A DNA stretch of 64,000 nt from Actinomycetospora sp. NBRC 106375 (GTDB lineage: Bacteria; Actinomycetota; Actinomycetes; Mycobacteriales; Pseudonocardiaceae), in assembly GCF_030269665.1 (NCBI RefSeq), contig NZ_BSTS01000016.1:62001-126000 (forward strand). Reading direction: 5' to 3'. The notes beneath the pieces were generated by a model that saw nothing but the letters and a program-made list of their open reading frames with translations, did no database searches and was not told the DNA's origin. Positions 17,127-25,154 of the stretch are shown here, piece by piece. Made by a program: the position numbers and the translations under genes. The first letter of the stretch is position 1. Each line of letters starts with the position of its first letter.

Positions 17127-18182
17127 GTGCGCATCGGGATGGGGCTGAACTACAGCGGCGGGTTCGAGGAGACGGTGGCGGAGCTCGCCGAGCACGAGGC
17201 GGCCGGGCTCGACATCGCGTTCGTGCCCGAGGCCTACAGCTTCGACGCGGTGAGCCAGCTCGGCTTCATCGCCGCGCGCACGAGCCGGCTCGAGATCGCG
17301 TCGGGCATCCTGCAGATCTACACCCGCACCCCGTCGCTCACGGCCATGACCGCCGCCGGGCTCGACTACGTCTCGGGCGGGCGCTTCACGCTCGGCATCG
17401 GGGCGTCGGGACCGCAGGTCATCGAGGGCTTCCACGGGGTGCGCTACGACGCGCCGCTCGGGCGCACGCGCGAGATCGTCGACATCTGCCGGCAGGTGTG
17501 GCGCCGCGAGAAGGTGCAGCACTCCGGCCGGTACTACAACGTCCCGCTGCCCGCCGACCAGGGCACCGGGCTCGGCAAGCCGTTGAAGATCATCAACCAC
17601 CCGGTGCGCGACCGGATCCCGATCGTCCTGGCCGCGATCGGGCCCAAGAACGTCGCCCTCACCGCCGAGATCGCCGAGGGCTGGCTGCCGATCCTGTTCG
17701 TGCCCGAGCGGGCCCACGAGGTGTGGGGCGAGTCGCTGGCGGCCGGGAAGGCGAAGCGCGACCCGTCGCTCGGCGAGCTGCAGACCTACCTGCAGGCGTC
17801 GCTGTGCATCACCGAGGACACGGACGTCGCGCAGCAGATGCTCGACGGCATGCGCCCGTTCGTCGCGCTCTACGTCGGCGGCATGGGCGCGAAGGGCAAG
17901 AACTTCTACAACGAGCTCGCCCAGCGCTACGGCTACGAGGCCGAGGCCGAGAAGGTCCAGGACCTCTACCTCGACGGCAAGAAGGACGAGGCCGCCGCGG
18001 CGGTGCCCGAGGACCTGGTCAAGGCGATGTCGCTGATCGGGCCCCGCTCCTACGTCGCCGAGCGCCTGCAGGCCTTCGCGGGCGCGGGCGTCACGACGAT
18101 CAACGTCACGCCCCTCGCGGGGACACCCGCGGAGCGGGTGTCGTTGGTGGGGCAGGTCAAGGAACTCGCCGCCGATCTGTAG
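17127..18182 (+). CDS. LLM-class (luciferase-like) F420-type oxidoreductase
   Basis: 351 residues starting at GTG (RIGMGLNYSGGFEETV). Family blocks include GLDIAFVPEAYSFDA, RTSRLEIASGILQI, TPSLTAMTAAGLDYVSGGRF and LGIGASGPQVIEGFHGV. In this actinobacterial setting F420 is the likely cofactor, though FMN cannot be excluded. It leads a three-gene run with MaoC and thiolase, suggesting a role in lipid or acyl-CoA oxidation. CAGGCT six nt before the GTG may be a weak -10 for leaderless transcription. Confidence 0.88.
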   Translation: MRIGMGLNYSGGFEETVAELAEHEAAGLDIAFVPEAYSFDAVSQLGFIAARTSRLEIASGILQIYTRTPSLTAMTAAGLDYVSGGRFTLGIGASGPQVIEGFHGVRYDAPLGRTREIVDICRQVWRREKVQHSGRYYNVPLPADQGTGLGKPLKIINHPVRDRIPIVLAAIGPKNVALTAEIAEGWLPILFVPERAHEVWGESLAAGKAKRDPSLGELQTYLQASLCITEDTDVAQQMLDGMRPFVALYVGGMGAKGKNFYNELAQRYGYEAEAEKVQDLYLDGKKDEAAAAVPEDLVKAMSLIGPRSYVAERLQAFAGAGVTTINVTPLAGTPAERVSLVGQVKELAADL

Positions 18183-18192
18183 GGGTGCCCCG

Positions 18193-18645
18193 ATGCGTGT
18201 GTTCGCCGACGTCGATGAGCTGCGTGCTGCCGTGGGGGAGGACCTCGGCACGAGCGAGTGGGTGACCGTCGACCAGCGCCGCGTCGACATCTTCGCCGAC
18301 GCCACCGACGACCATCAGTGGATCCACGTCGACCCCGAGGCCGCCGAGAAGGGGCCGTTCGGGCGCACCGTCGCCCACGGGTTCCTCACCGTCGCCCTCA
18401 TGCCCAAGTTCGGGTGGGACACCTTCGAGGTGAAGGGCGTCTCGATGACGGTGAACTACGGGCTCAACAAGGTGCGCTTCCCCGCACCGGTGCCGGTCCC
18501 CAGCCGTGTGCGAGGTCACTGCCGTCTGGTGGACGTCACCGACGTCCCGAACGGCGTGCAGGCGACGATCGGGGGGACGGTGGAGATCGAGGGGTGGCCG
18601 AAGCCGGCGTGCGTCGCCGAGGTCATCCTCCGGTACGCGCTCTAG
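18193..18645 (+). CDS. MaoC-family (R)-enoyl-CoA hydratase-like protein
   Basis: 150 residues. The hotdog hydratase-2 motif is visible: FADATDDHQWIHVDPEAA with the catalytic Asp and His, then GPFGRTVAHGFLTVALMP. It hydrates enoyl-CoA in fatty-acid or sterol side-chain degradation. It is 10 bp after the LLM gene and 18 bp before the thiolase, consistent with one operon supplying successive beta-oxidation steps. Confidence 0.9.
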   Translation: MRVFADVDELRAAVGEDLGTSEWVTVDQRRVDIFADATDDHQWIHVDPEAAEKGPFGRTVAHGFLTVALMPKFGWDTFEVKGVSMTVNYGLNKVRFPAPVPVPSRVRGHCRLVDVTDVPNGVQATIGGTVEIEGWPKPACVAEVILRYAL

Positions 18646-18663
18646 CACTCGAGGAGGTCGGCC

Positions 18664-19875
18664 GTGGCCGATGCGGTGATCTGCGAGCCCCTGCGCACCC
18701 CGGTGGGGGGTTTCGGGGGCGCGTTGCGCGACGTGGCGCCCCAGACGCTGGCGGCGACGGTGATCCGGGAGCTGGTGTCGCGCACCGGCATCACCGCCGA
18801 CCAGGTCGACGACGTGGCGTTCGGGCACTGCTACCCGACGATGGACGCGCCGGCGATCGGCCGGGTGGCGGCGCTGGACGCGGGCCTCGAGGTGACGGTG
18901 CCGGGCATCCAGGTCGACCGGCGCTGCGGCTCGGGGCTGCAGGCGGTGCTGTACGCGGCGATGGCGGTGCAGACCGGCGGGGCGTCGCTGGTGCTGGCCG
19001 GGGGCGCGGAGTCGATGTCGGGCGCGACCTACTACTCGCAGGCGCCGCGGTGGGGCACCAAGGCCGGCGGGTTCGAGTTCAAGGACGCGCTGGCCGAGGG
19101 CCGGGTGCACGCCGGCGGGGTGAACCACCCGGTGTGGGGCGGGATGATCGAGACCGCGGAGAACGTCCGCGAGCGGTACTCGATCCCGCGGGAGGAGCAG
19201 GACCGGTTGGCGGTGCGCAGCCACGAGAAGGCGACCGCGGCGGTGAAGGACGGCCGGTTCGCCGACGAGCTGGTGGCGGTGACGGTGCCCGGGCGCAAGT
19301 CCGACACGATCGTCGACGCCGACGAGCACATCCGGCCGGACGCGTCGCTGGAGTCGCTGGAGAAGCTGCGCCCGATCCGGGGCAAGCAGGACCCGGCGGC
19401 GACGGTGACCGCGGGCAACGCGTCGGGGCAGAACGACGGCGCGGCGGTGTGCATCGTGACCACGCCGGAGAAGGCCGCGGAGCTGGGGCTGCGGCCGCTG
19501 GCGCGGCTGGTGTCGTGGGGCCTGGCCGGTGTCGGTCCGGAGGTGATGGGGATCGGGCCGGTGCCCGCGACCTCCGCTGCTCTCGACCGGGCCGGGCTCT
19601 CGCTCTCGGACATCGATGTGATCGAGCTGAACGAGGCGTTCGCCGCCCAGGCGCTCGGGGTCGGGCGCGAGTGGGGGATCGACCTGGTCACCGACGAGCG
19701 GGTGAACCCGAACGGTTCGGGGATCTCGCTGGGCCACCCGGTCGGCGCCACCGGCGTGCGGATCCTGGCGACGATGCTGCGCGAGATGGACCGCCGCGAG
19801 GCCCGCTACGGCCTGGAGACCATGTGCATCGGCGGCGGCCAGGGCCTCGCCGCCGTCTTCGAGCGGCTCGCCTGA
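18664..19875 (+). CDS. Acetyl-CoA C-acetyltransferase (thiolase)
   Basis: 403 residues, GTG start with GAGGAGG upstream. Active-site Cys in DRRCGSGLQAVLYAAM, the NEAFAAQAL block, His in GHPVGATGVRI and the second Cys in CIGGGQGLAAVF are all present. It cleaves 3-ketoacyl-CoA or condenses acetyl-CoA, finishing the beta-oxidation steps suggested by the two preceding genes. A 53-bp palindromic repeat begins two bases after its stop. Confidence 0.93.
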   Translation: MADAVICEPLRTPVGGFGGALRDVAPQTLAATVIRELVSRTGITADQVDDVAFGHCYPTMDAPAIGRVAALDAGLEVTVPGIQVDRRCGSGLQAVLYAAMAVQTGGASLVLAGGAESMSGATYYSQAPRWGTKAGGFEFKDALAEGRVHAGGVNHPVWGGMIETAENVRERYSIPREEQDRLAVRSHEKATAAVKDGRFADELVAVTVPGRKSDTIVDADEHIRPDASLESLEKLRPIRGKQDPAATVTAGNASGQNDGAAVCIVTTPEKAAELGLRPLARLVSWGLAGVGPEVMGIGPVPATSAALDRAGLSLSDIDVIELNEAFAAQALGVGREWGIDLVTDERVNPNGSGISLGHPVGATGVRILATMLREMDRREARYGLETMCIGGGQGLAAVFERLA

Positions 19876-19876
19876 G

Positions 19877-19929
19877 TGTCAGCGAAGTGCCGTCACGGAC
19901 GCTGAGCGTCTGTATCCGTACTTCGATCA
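19877..19929 (+). repeat. R1 palindromic repeat, copy a (53 bp)
   Basis: Begins TGTCAGCGAAGTGCCGT and ends ACTTCGATCA, with a GACGCTGAGCGTC core. It can fold into a long imperfect hairpin and lies directly after the thiolase stop. All four R1 copies in the window are exactly 53 bp and share the first 17 and last 10 bases. Confidence 0.9.
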
Positions 19930-19970
19930 CCGCGGTGCGCGGGGCAGACGCGGGGTCCGAGCGGCGGCAG

Positions 19971-20023
19971 TGATCGAAGTCCCGTTGCGGACGCTGAGCG
20001 TCTGCAACGGCACTTCGCTGACA
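19971..20023 (-). repeat. R1 palindromic repeat, copy b (53 bp, inverted)
   Basis: Read on the minus strand it begins TGTCAGCGAAGTGCCGT, 6 bases after the stop of the enoyl-CoA hydratase gene. Its hairpin arms (21 bp) have only two mismatches, the best paired of the four copies. With copy a it forms an inverted pair 41 bp apart between two converging genes. Confidence 0.9.
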
Positions 20024-20029
20024 AACCCG

Positions 20030-20809
20030 CTACCTGCCCTGCCAGCGGGGTTCGCGTTTCTCGCGGGCGGCGGCCGTGCCCTCGGCGGCATCCTCGGTCG
20101 CGCCGGCCACGCGCCGCATCGTCTCGCCGAACCGGATCGCCTCGGTCTGGGGCAGGTCGTCCGCGCGGCGCGCCATCTCCTTGATCGCGCGCTGGGCCAG
20201 CGGCGCACCGGCGAGCAGACGGTCGGCGAGGGCTCGGGCCTCGCTCATCAGGTCGTCGTGCGGCACCACCCGCGAGACCAGACCCATCTCGCGGGCCCGC
20301 TCGGCGTCGACGCGCTCGCCGGTCAGCAGGAGCTCCATCGCCGGCTGCCACCCGATGCGCTGGGGGAGCCGGAGCGCGCCGACGATCGTCGGGATGCCCA
20401 GGCGCACCTCGGGGAAGCCGAACGTCGCCCGGTCGCTGGCGATCACGAGGTCGCACCACGTCACCAGCGTCAGCCCGTAGCCCAGGCAGTGGCCGTTCAC
20501 CGCGGCGACGACCGGCTTGAAGATCTCCCAGCCGCTCTCGAACGAGTTCACCGTCGGGCGCTCCCAGAACGAGCCGGGGAACTCGCCGGCCGGGTTGCCC
20601 TCGCCGCCCGCGTCCGCGCCCACGCAGAACGCCCGTCCCGCGCCGGTGACGATGCCTACCCAGGCCTCGTCGTCGGCGCGGAACCGGTCGAACGCCTCGT
20701 TGAGCCCCTCGCGCATCGCGCCGTCGATGGCGTTGAGCTTCTCGGGGCGGTCGTAGGTGATCGTCGCGACGTGCCCGTCGCGCTCGTAGGTGACGCGCTC
20801 GCTCTCCAC
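20030..20809 (-). CDS. Enoyl-CoA hydratase/isomerase family protein
   Basis: 259 residues from the GTG at 20809; longer in-frame extensions lack support. Crotonase blocks: ATITYDRPEKLNAIDGAM, GAGRAFCVGAD, and the oxyanion-hole stretch AAVNGHCLGYGLTLV, with FPEVRLGIPTIVGA following. It has one Glu in the region of the two catalytic Glu of true hydratases, so hydratase or isomerase activity cannot be told apart. It converges on the thiolase operon, again pointing to acyl-CoA metabolism. Confidence 0.88.
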   Translation of the reverse strand: MESERVTYERDGHVATITYDRPEKLNAIDGAMREGLNEAFDRFRADDEAWVGIVTGAGRAFCVGADAGGEGNPAGEFPGSFWERPTVNSFESGWEIFKPVVAAVNGHCLGYGLTLVTWCDLVIASDRATFGFPEVRLGIPTIVGALRLPQRIGWQPAMELLLTGERVDAERAREMGLVSRVVPHDDLMSEARALADRLLAGAPLAQRAIKEMARRADDLPQTEAIRFGETMRRVAGATEDAAEGTAAAREKREPRWQGR

Positions 20810-20817
20810 GGTCCGAC

Positions 20818-20823
20818 ACCGTA
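20818..20823 (-). promoter_or_regulatory. -10-like TACGGT 8 nt before the hydratase start
   Basis: On the minus strand TACGGT ends 8 nt before the GTG at 20809, suggesting a leaderless or nearly leaderless transcript. No clear -35. Confidence 0.35.
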
Positions 20824-21030
20824 GGGCGGGCGCCGTTCCGGTGACGGGCGCCCGTCGCCCGTCCATCCGCTCGAAGGTGCCCTTCGCTCGACAACCCGCG
20901 GCGTGCCCCAGCGGCACCACACGGGCGAACCGGGCGGTCCCGGACGGCGCGCCGGCACCCCCGGCGCGACGATCGCGGATGTGACGCGCTCGAAGGGATG
21001 ACCGAGTGGCGGTCGGACGACCCCAGGTGC

Positions 21031-21064
21031 ATGCTTGTACCCAGCAACCGATTGTACGGAGCAT
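21031..21064. promoter_or_regulatory. Candidate MarR operator ATGCTTGTAC-N13-GTACGGAGCAT
   Basis: Two half-sites in inverted orientation, 21031-21040 and 21054-21064, lie immediately before the marR start codon and would allow autoregulation. The left half is identical to a 10-mer in the divergent region at 9789-9798. TTGTAC also occurs twice as a direct repeat (21035-21040, 21052-21057). The remaining 220 bp back to the hydratase gene show no gene or clear signal. Confidence 0.5.
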
Positions 21065-21067
21065 GCA

Positions 21068-21601
21068 ATGGATTCCTCGCGGCTCCCGGCCCCGCCGCCG
21101 GGTGCGGACGACCGCTGGTTCGTGTCCGACCGTCTCGGGCACCAGCTGATCCGTGTCATGCGGGCCATGGAGCGGGCGAAGGCGGCCAAGTCCGTCGGCG
21201 TCGACGGCGTCGAGAGGGCGGCCTACGTCCTGCTCGCCCGCCTCGTCCTCGAGGGTCCGCGACGGTCGAACGCGCTGGCCGAGTCGGTGCATTCCGACCC
21301 GTCCACCGTCAGCCGCCAGGTCGCCGGGCTCGTCCGGGCCGGGCTCGTCGAGCGCCGCCCGGACCCCGAGGACGGCCGCGCCACCCTGCTCGCGCCCACC
21401 GCCGAGGGCCTGCGTGTCTTCCAGGCCAACCGCGACCGCCGGAACCGCCAGATCAGCGCCATGACCGAGCACTGGGACGAGGCCGACCGCACGCGGCTCG
21501 TCGAGCTGCTCGAGCGCCTGGCCGGCGACATCGAGCACCAGCACGCCACCACCACCCCCGCCCCGCCGTCGGCCGCCGTGAGCGGCCAGGAGGCCTCATG
21601 A
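21068..21601 (+). CDS. MarR-family transcriptional regulator
   Basis: 177 residues from the ATG at 21068, with GGAG seven nt upstream. Winged-helix region: VERAAYVLLARLVLEGPRRS, then the recognition helix HSDPSTVSRQVAGLVRAGLV, then the wing RRPDPEDGRATLLAPTAEG. MarR dimers typically repress neighbouring efflux genes until a ligand binds. Its stop overlaps the start of the MFS gene (ATGA), so the pump is almost surely its target. Confidence 0.9.
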   Translation: MDSSRLPAPPPGADDRWFVSDRLGHQLIRVMRAMERAKAAKSVGVDGVERAAYVLLARLVLEGPRRSNALAESVHSDPSTVSRQVAGLVRAGLVERRPDPEDGRATLLAPTAEGLRVFQANRDRRNRQISAMTEHWDEADRTRLVELLERLAGDIEHQHATTTPAPPSAAVSGQEAS

Positions 21602-24396
21602 GTTCGCCCGCCGTCGCCGCAGCTCCCCCGGCGGCCGCCCCCACCCCGAACAGCATCGGCTTCACCCACCGGCAGATCCTCGTGATCCTCTCGGGCCTGA
21701 TGCTGGGGATGTTCCTGGCCGCCCTCGACCAGAACATCGTCTCCACCTCGATCCGCACCATCGCCGACGACCTGCAGGGCCTCAACCTGCAGGCGTGGGC
21801 CACGACGGCGTACCTGATCACTGCGACGATCTCGACCCCGCTCTACGGCAAGCTCTCGGACCAGTACGGGCGCAAGCCGTTCTTCCTCTTCGCGATCGGC
21901 ACCTTCGTCCTCGGCTCGGTGCTCTGCACGATCTCGACGTCGATGTACGAGCTCGCGGCGTTCCGCGCCGTGCAGGGCCTCGGCGCCGGCGGCCTCATGT
22001 CGCTGGCCCTGACGATCATCGGTGACATCGTCCCGCCGCGGGAGCGCGCCCGCTACCAGGGCTTCTTCCTCGCGGTGTTCGGCACGGCGAGCGTCATCGG
22101 CCCGGTGGTCGGCGGGTTCCTCGCCGGCCAGAGCGAGATCCTCGGCATCACCGGCTGGCGCTGGGTCTTCCTCGTCAACGTCCCGATCGGCATCGTCGCC
22201 TTCGCGGTCGTCATGCGGGTGCTCAACCTCCCGCACACCCGCCGTGAGCACCGCATCGACTTCCGGGGCGCGGTCGCCCTCGCCGTCGCCCTCGTGCCGC
22301 TGCTGATCATCGCCGAGCAGGGCCGCGAGTGGGGCTGGGGCTCCGTCTCGGCGATCGTCTGCTACGTCATCGGCGCCGTCGGCCTCGTCGCGTTCTACCT
22401 GGCCGAGCGGTCCTACGGCGAGGACGCGCTGCTGCCGCTGCGGCTCTTCCGCAACGGCGTGTTCAGCCTGACGTCGATCATCGCGGTGATCACCGGCATC
22501 GGCATGTTCGGCGGCATCGCGATCGTCCCGCAGTACCTGCAGATCGTCACCGGCGCGACCCCCACCGAGGCCGGCCTGCAGATGATCCCGCTGGTCGGCG
22601 GGATCATGACCGCCTCGATCATCTCGGGCCAGCTCACCAGCCGGACCGGCCGCTACAAGATCTTCCCGGTGATCGGCCTCGGGCTGATGACCGTCGGCAT
22701 GCTGCTGTTCCATTTCCTCCTGCACGCCGACACCCCGTACTGGGAGATCGCCGTGCTGATGGTCGTGTTCGGCCTCGGGCTCGGGAACTGCATGCAGACC
22801 CTCGTGCTCGCGGTACAGAACGCGGTGCCGGCCAAGGACATGGGTGTCGCGACGGCGTCGGCCACGTTCTTCCGGCAGATGGGCGGCACGCTCGGCGTGG
22901 CGGTCTTCCTCTCGGTGCTGTTCTCCACCGTCGGCGACAAGATCCGCGAGGCCTTCACCCAGATCGCCCCGACGCCCGCGTTCCAGGCGGCCGTGGCCGA
23001 CCCGACGATCGCGGCGAACCCGGCCAACCAGGTCGCGCTGAACCCGGCCGCCGGCGCGGTCCAGGTGGCGCAGGACTCCTCGGTGCTGCAGCGGATGGAC
23101 GGGCGGCTCGCCGAGCCGTTCCTCGTCGGGTTCTCGAACGCGATGGACCTGGTCTTCCTCATCGCCGCGTGCATCATCGTCGTCGGCTTCGTGCTCGTGC
23201 TGTTCCTGCGGGAGGTCCCGCTGCGCACCCAGTCGGGCATCCAGGCCCGCGACGCCGAGGACACGAGCACGCCGACCGGCGCGGCCGTCGGCGGCGCCAC
23301 CGCCGGCGCGGCCGCGCACAACACGGTCAACGACGCGCCGCCCGTGCCCGCCGCCGACGGCGCGCGGTCCGGCGCGCACGGTCTGGCGGCGTCGACCGTC
23401 CCGATGGCCCCGATGCCCGCCGCCGCGCCCGGCCCCGCGTGGCAGGCCCGGCGGCCGGAGCCGGCCTGGGGCCCGCCGAGCACGGCCGACGCCGTCCGGC
23501 AGCCCGTCCGGCAGCCCGTCCGGCAGCCCCTGCGGCCCAGCCCGGCGCCGCGGGGGGCGGCCGGGCCGACGGTCCACGGCCGGGTCTCCGGCGTCGGTGG
23601 CAGCCCGGTCACGGCCGACGACGAGGTGACGGTGTCGTTGCACGGTCTGGACGGCGCGCCGCTGCAGCGCACCGGCCTCGACCCGGACGGGGCGTTCGCC
23701 CTGCAGGCGCCGGCCTCGGGCACCTACGTGCTCATCGCCAGCTCGCCGCGACGGCGCCCGTTCGCCGAGCTCGTGAGCGTCGACGGCGTGCCTGTGCGTC
23801 GCGACGTCGCCCTGGCCCGGGTGGCGACGCTCGGCGGGCGGGTCGCGGAGGCCGACGGCACCCCCGTCGCCGGCGCGACCGTCACGGTCACCGACCCCGG
23901 CGGCGGTGTCGTCGCCGTGCGGCGCAGCGACGCCGACGGCGCCTGGGAGAGCGGGGAGTGCGAGCCGGGCAGCTACACGGTCACGGTGCTCGCGCCCGGC
24001 CGGTCGCCGCAGGCCGCCCGGGTCGTGGTCGGCGAGGACGGCGCCCGCCAGGACGTGACGGTGCCGCCTGCCCGGTACTCGCTCTCCGGGGCCGTGCGCG
24101 GGACCGGGGGGACGCCGGTGCCCGAGTCGCTGGTGGTGCTCGTGGGCCGTGACGGCGCGGTGGTCGCCTCGGCGGTCACCGGCCCGGACGGGCGGTTCCG
24201 TCTCGACGGCATCACCCCCGGGCGGCACATGCTCACCGCGAGCGGCTTCGCGCCGGTCACCGAGCAGGTCGTCGTCGACGGCACCGGACGCGACCTGGAG
24301 CTGACGGTGACCCCGCCCCGCCCGGCCACGCGCGAGGACGCCGACGGCGCGGGCGGACGCCACGAGGCGCCGGCCCACGAGGCGCTGACGCGCTGA
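21598..24396 (+). CDS. EmrB/QacA-type MFS exporter with three C-terminal carboxypeptidase-regulatory-like modules
   Basis: 932 residues, about 400 more than a typical DHA2 pump. ATG start with CCAGGAGG upstream. Fourteen hydrophobic segments cover about residues 25-545; motif A is GKLSDQYGRKPFF and motif C-like GFFLAVFGTASVIGPVVGG. A disordered Ala/Pro linker follows, including three VRQP repeats. Then come three beta-sandwich modules: about 657-742 (TVHGRVSGVGGSPV ... GTYVLIASSP), 742-825 (ATLGGRVAEADGTPVAGATV) and 826-910 (YSLSGAVRGTGGTPVPESLV). The first matches the modules at 4.5-9.6 kb most closely. MarR context suggests drug or toxic-lipid export. Confidence 0.9.
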   Translation: MSSPAVAAAPPAAAPTPNSIGFTHRQILVILSGLMLGMFLAALDQNIVSTSIRTIADDLQGLNLQAWATTAYLITATISTPLYGKLSDQYGRKPFFLFAIGTFVLGSVLCTISTSMYELAAFRAVQGLGAGGLMSLALTIIGDIVPPRERARYQGFFLAVFGTASVIGPVVGGFLAGQSEILGITGWRWVFLVNVPIGIVAFAVVMRVLNLPHTRREHRIDFRGAVALAVALVPLLIIAEQGREWGWGSVSAIVCYVIGAVGLVAFYLAERSYGEDALLPLRLFRNGVFSLTSIIAVITGIGMFGGIAIVPQYLQIVTGATPTEAGLQMIPLVGGIMTASIISGQLTSRTGRYKIFPVIGLGLMTVGMLLFHFLLHADTPYWEIAVLMVVFGLGLGNCMQTLVLAVQNAVPAKDMGVATASATFFRQMGGTLGVAVFLSVLFSTVGDKIREAFTQIAPTPAFQAAVADPTIAANPANQVALNPAAGAVQVAQDSSVLQRMDGRLAEPFLVGFSNAMDLVFLIAACIIVVGFVLVLFLREVPLRTQSGIQARDAEDTSTPTGAAVGGATAGAAAHNTVNDAPPVPAADGARSGAHGLAASTVPMAPMPAAAPGPAWQARRPEPAWGPPSTADAVRQPVRQPVRQPLRPSPAPRGAAGPTVHGRVSGVGGSPVTADDEVTVSLHGLDGAPLQRTGLDPDGAFALQAPASGTYVLIASSPRRRPFAELVSVDGVPVRRDVALARVATLGGRVAEADGTPVAGATVTVTDPGGGVVAVRRSDADGAWESGECEPGSYTVTVLAPGRSPQAARVVVGEDGARQDVTVPPARYSLSGAVRGTGGTPVPESLVVLVGRDGAVVASAVTGPDGRFRLDGITPGRHMLTASGFAPVTEQVVVDGTGRDLELTVTPPRPATREDADGAGGRHEAPAHEALTR
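23494..23529 (+). repeat. 12-bp tandem repeat x3 (VRQP)
   Basis: GTCCGGCAGCCC is repeated three times inside the linker of the MFS exporter, the third copy exact. Copy number could vary without breaking the frame. Confidence 0.85.
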
Positions 24397-24409
24397 CGTC
24401 GAGGTGGGC

Positions 24410-24437
24410 GCTGCGGGTCGTCCCGACGACCCGCAGC
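24410..24437. terminator. 13-bp hairpin between MFS exporter and ppa
   Basis: Arms GCTGCGGGTCGTC (24410-24422) and GACGACCCGCAGC (24425-24437) around a 2-base loop are a perfect match. It lies between converging genes and has no T tract, so it could act in both directions. Confidence 0.7.
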
Positions 24438-24458
24438 CTCACCCGGTCGGCCGGCCCC

Positions 24459-24959
24459 TCAGTGCCCGGCCTTCTCGCCGCGCTTCTTCGAGGCCTCGAT
24501 CTCGTGCTCGGCGTCGGCGCGCCCGACCCACTGCGCGCCCTCGACGCTCTTGCCGGGCTCGAGGTCCTTGTAGACCTCGAAGAAGTGCTGGATCTCGAGG
24601 CGGTCGTACTCCGAGAGGTGGTGGATGTCCCGGAGGTGCTCCTGGCGCGGGTCGCCCGCCGGGACGCAGAGCACCTTGTCGTCGCCGCCGGCCTCGTCGG
24701 TCATGCGGAACATGCCGATGGCGCGGGCGGACACCACGCAGCCCGGGAACGTCGGCTCCTGGATGAGGACCAGCGCGTCGAGCGGGTCGCCGTCCTGCCC
24801 GAGGGTGTTCTCGATGTAGCCGTAGTCGGCCGGGTACTGCGTGGCCGTGAAGAGGGTCCGGTCCAGGCGCAGCCGTCCGGAGGTGTGGTCCATCTCGTAC
24901 TTGTTGCGGACCCCCTTGGGGATCTCGATCAGCACGTCGAACTCCACGGTGCCGTTCAC
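24459..24959 (-). CDS. ppa: Inorganic pyrophosphatase
   Basis: 166 residues from the GTG at 24959 ([12 protein letters not shown] after four residues); upstream in-frame starts give an unlikely Arg-rich leader. Family I soluble pyrophosphatase: [13 protein letters not shown], then the metal-binding signature [21 protein letters not shown] (split by one Gly) with its Asp residues. It hydrolyses PPi to drive biosynthesis. It is divergent from dacB, exactly as ppa and Rv3627c are in mycobacteria. Confidence 0.95.
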   Translation of the reverse strand: MNGTVEFDVLIEIPKGVRNKYEMDHTSGRLRLDRTLFTATQYPADYGYIENTLGQDGDPLDALVLIQEPTFPGCVVSARAIGMFRMTDEAGGDDKVLCVPAGDPRQEHLRDIHHLSEYDRLEIQHFFEVYKDLEPGKSVEGAQWVGRADAEHEIEASKKRGEKAGH

Positions 24960-25154
24960 CGCTCCCTGTCTCGCTCGCTCGTCGGGGTCCCGCCGGACCG
25001 TGCGACCGTGCACGCCGGCGGCCCCGTGGGCCGGCCGAGAACCCTCGACCGGCCTCTAGTGTGGAGCACCGGCCGGGGTGACCCGGCACACGACGGCGGT
25101 GACCTCTCCCTCGTCCGGGTGAGGTGAACGGCAGGTGAGGAGGGGGTCCGCACC

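Noticed and set aside
19877-20023. Insertion sequence or MITE with terminal inverted repeats
   Set aside because: The two R1 copies are each complete palindromes placed at gene ends, the interval is only 41 bp, and no target-site duplication or transposase is seen.
21223-24378. 1051-residue minus-strand open frame opposite the second MFS transporter
   Set aside because: Same antisense artefact; no family motifs, and it covers the marR and MFS genes.
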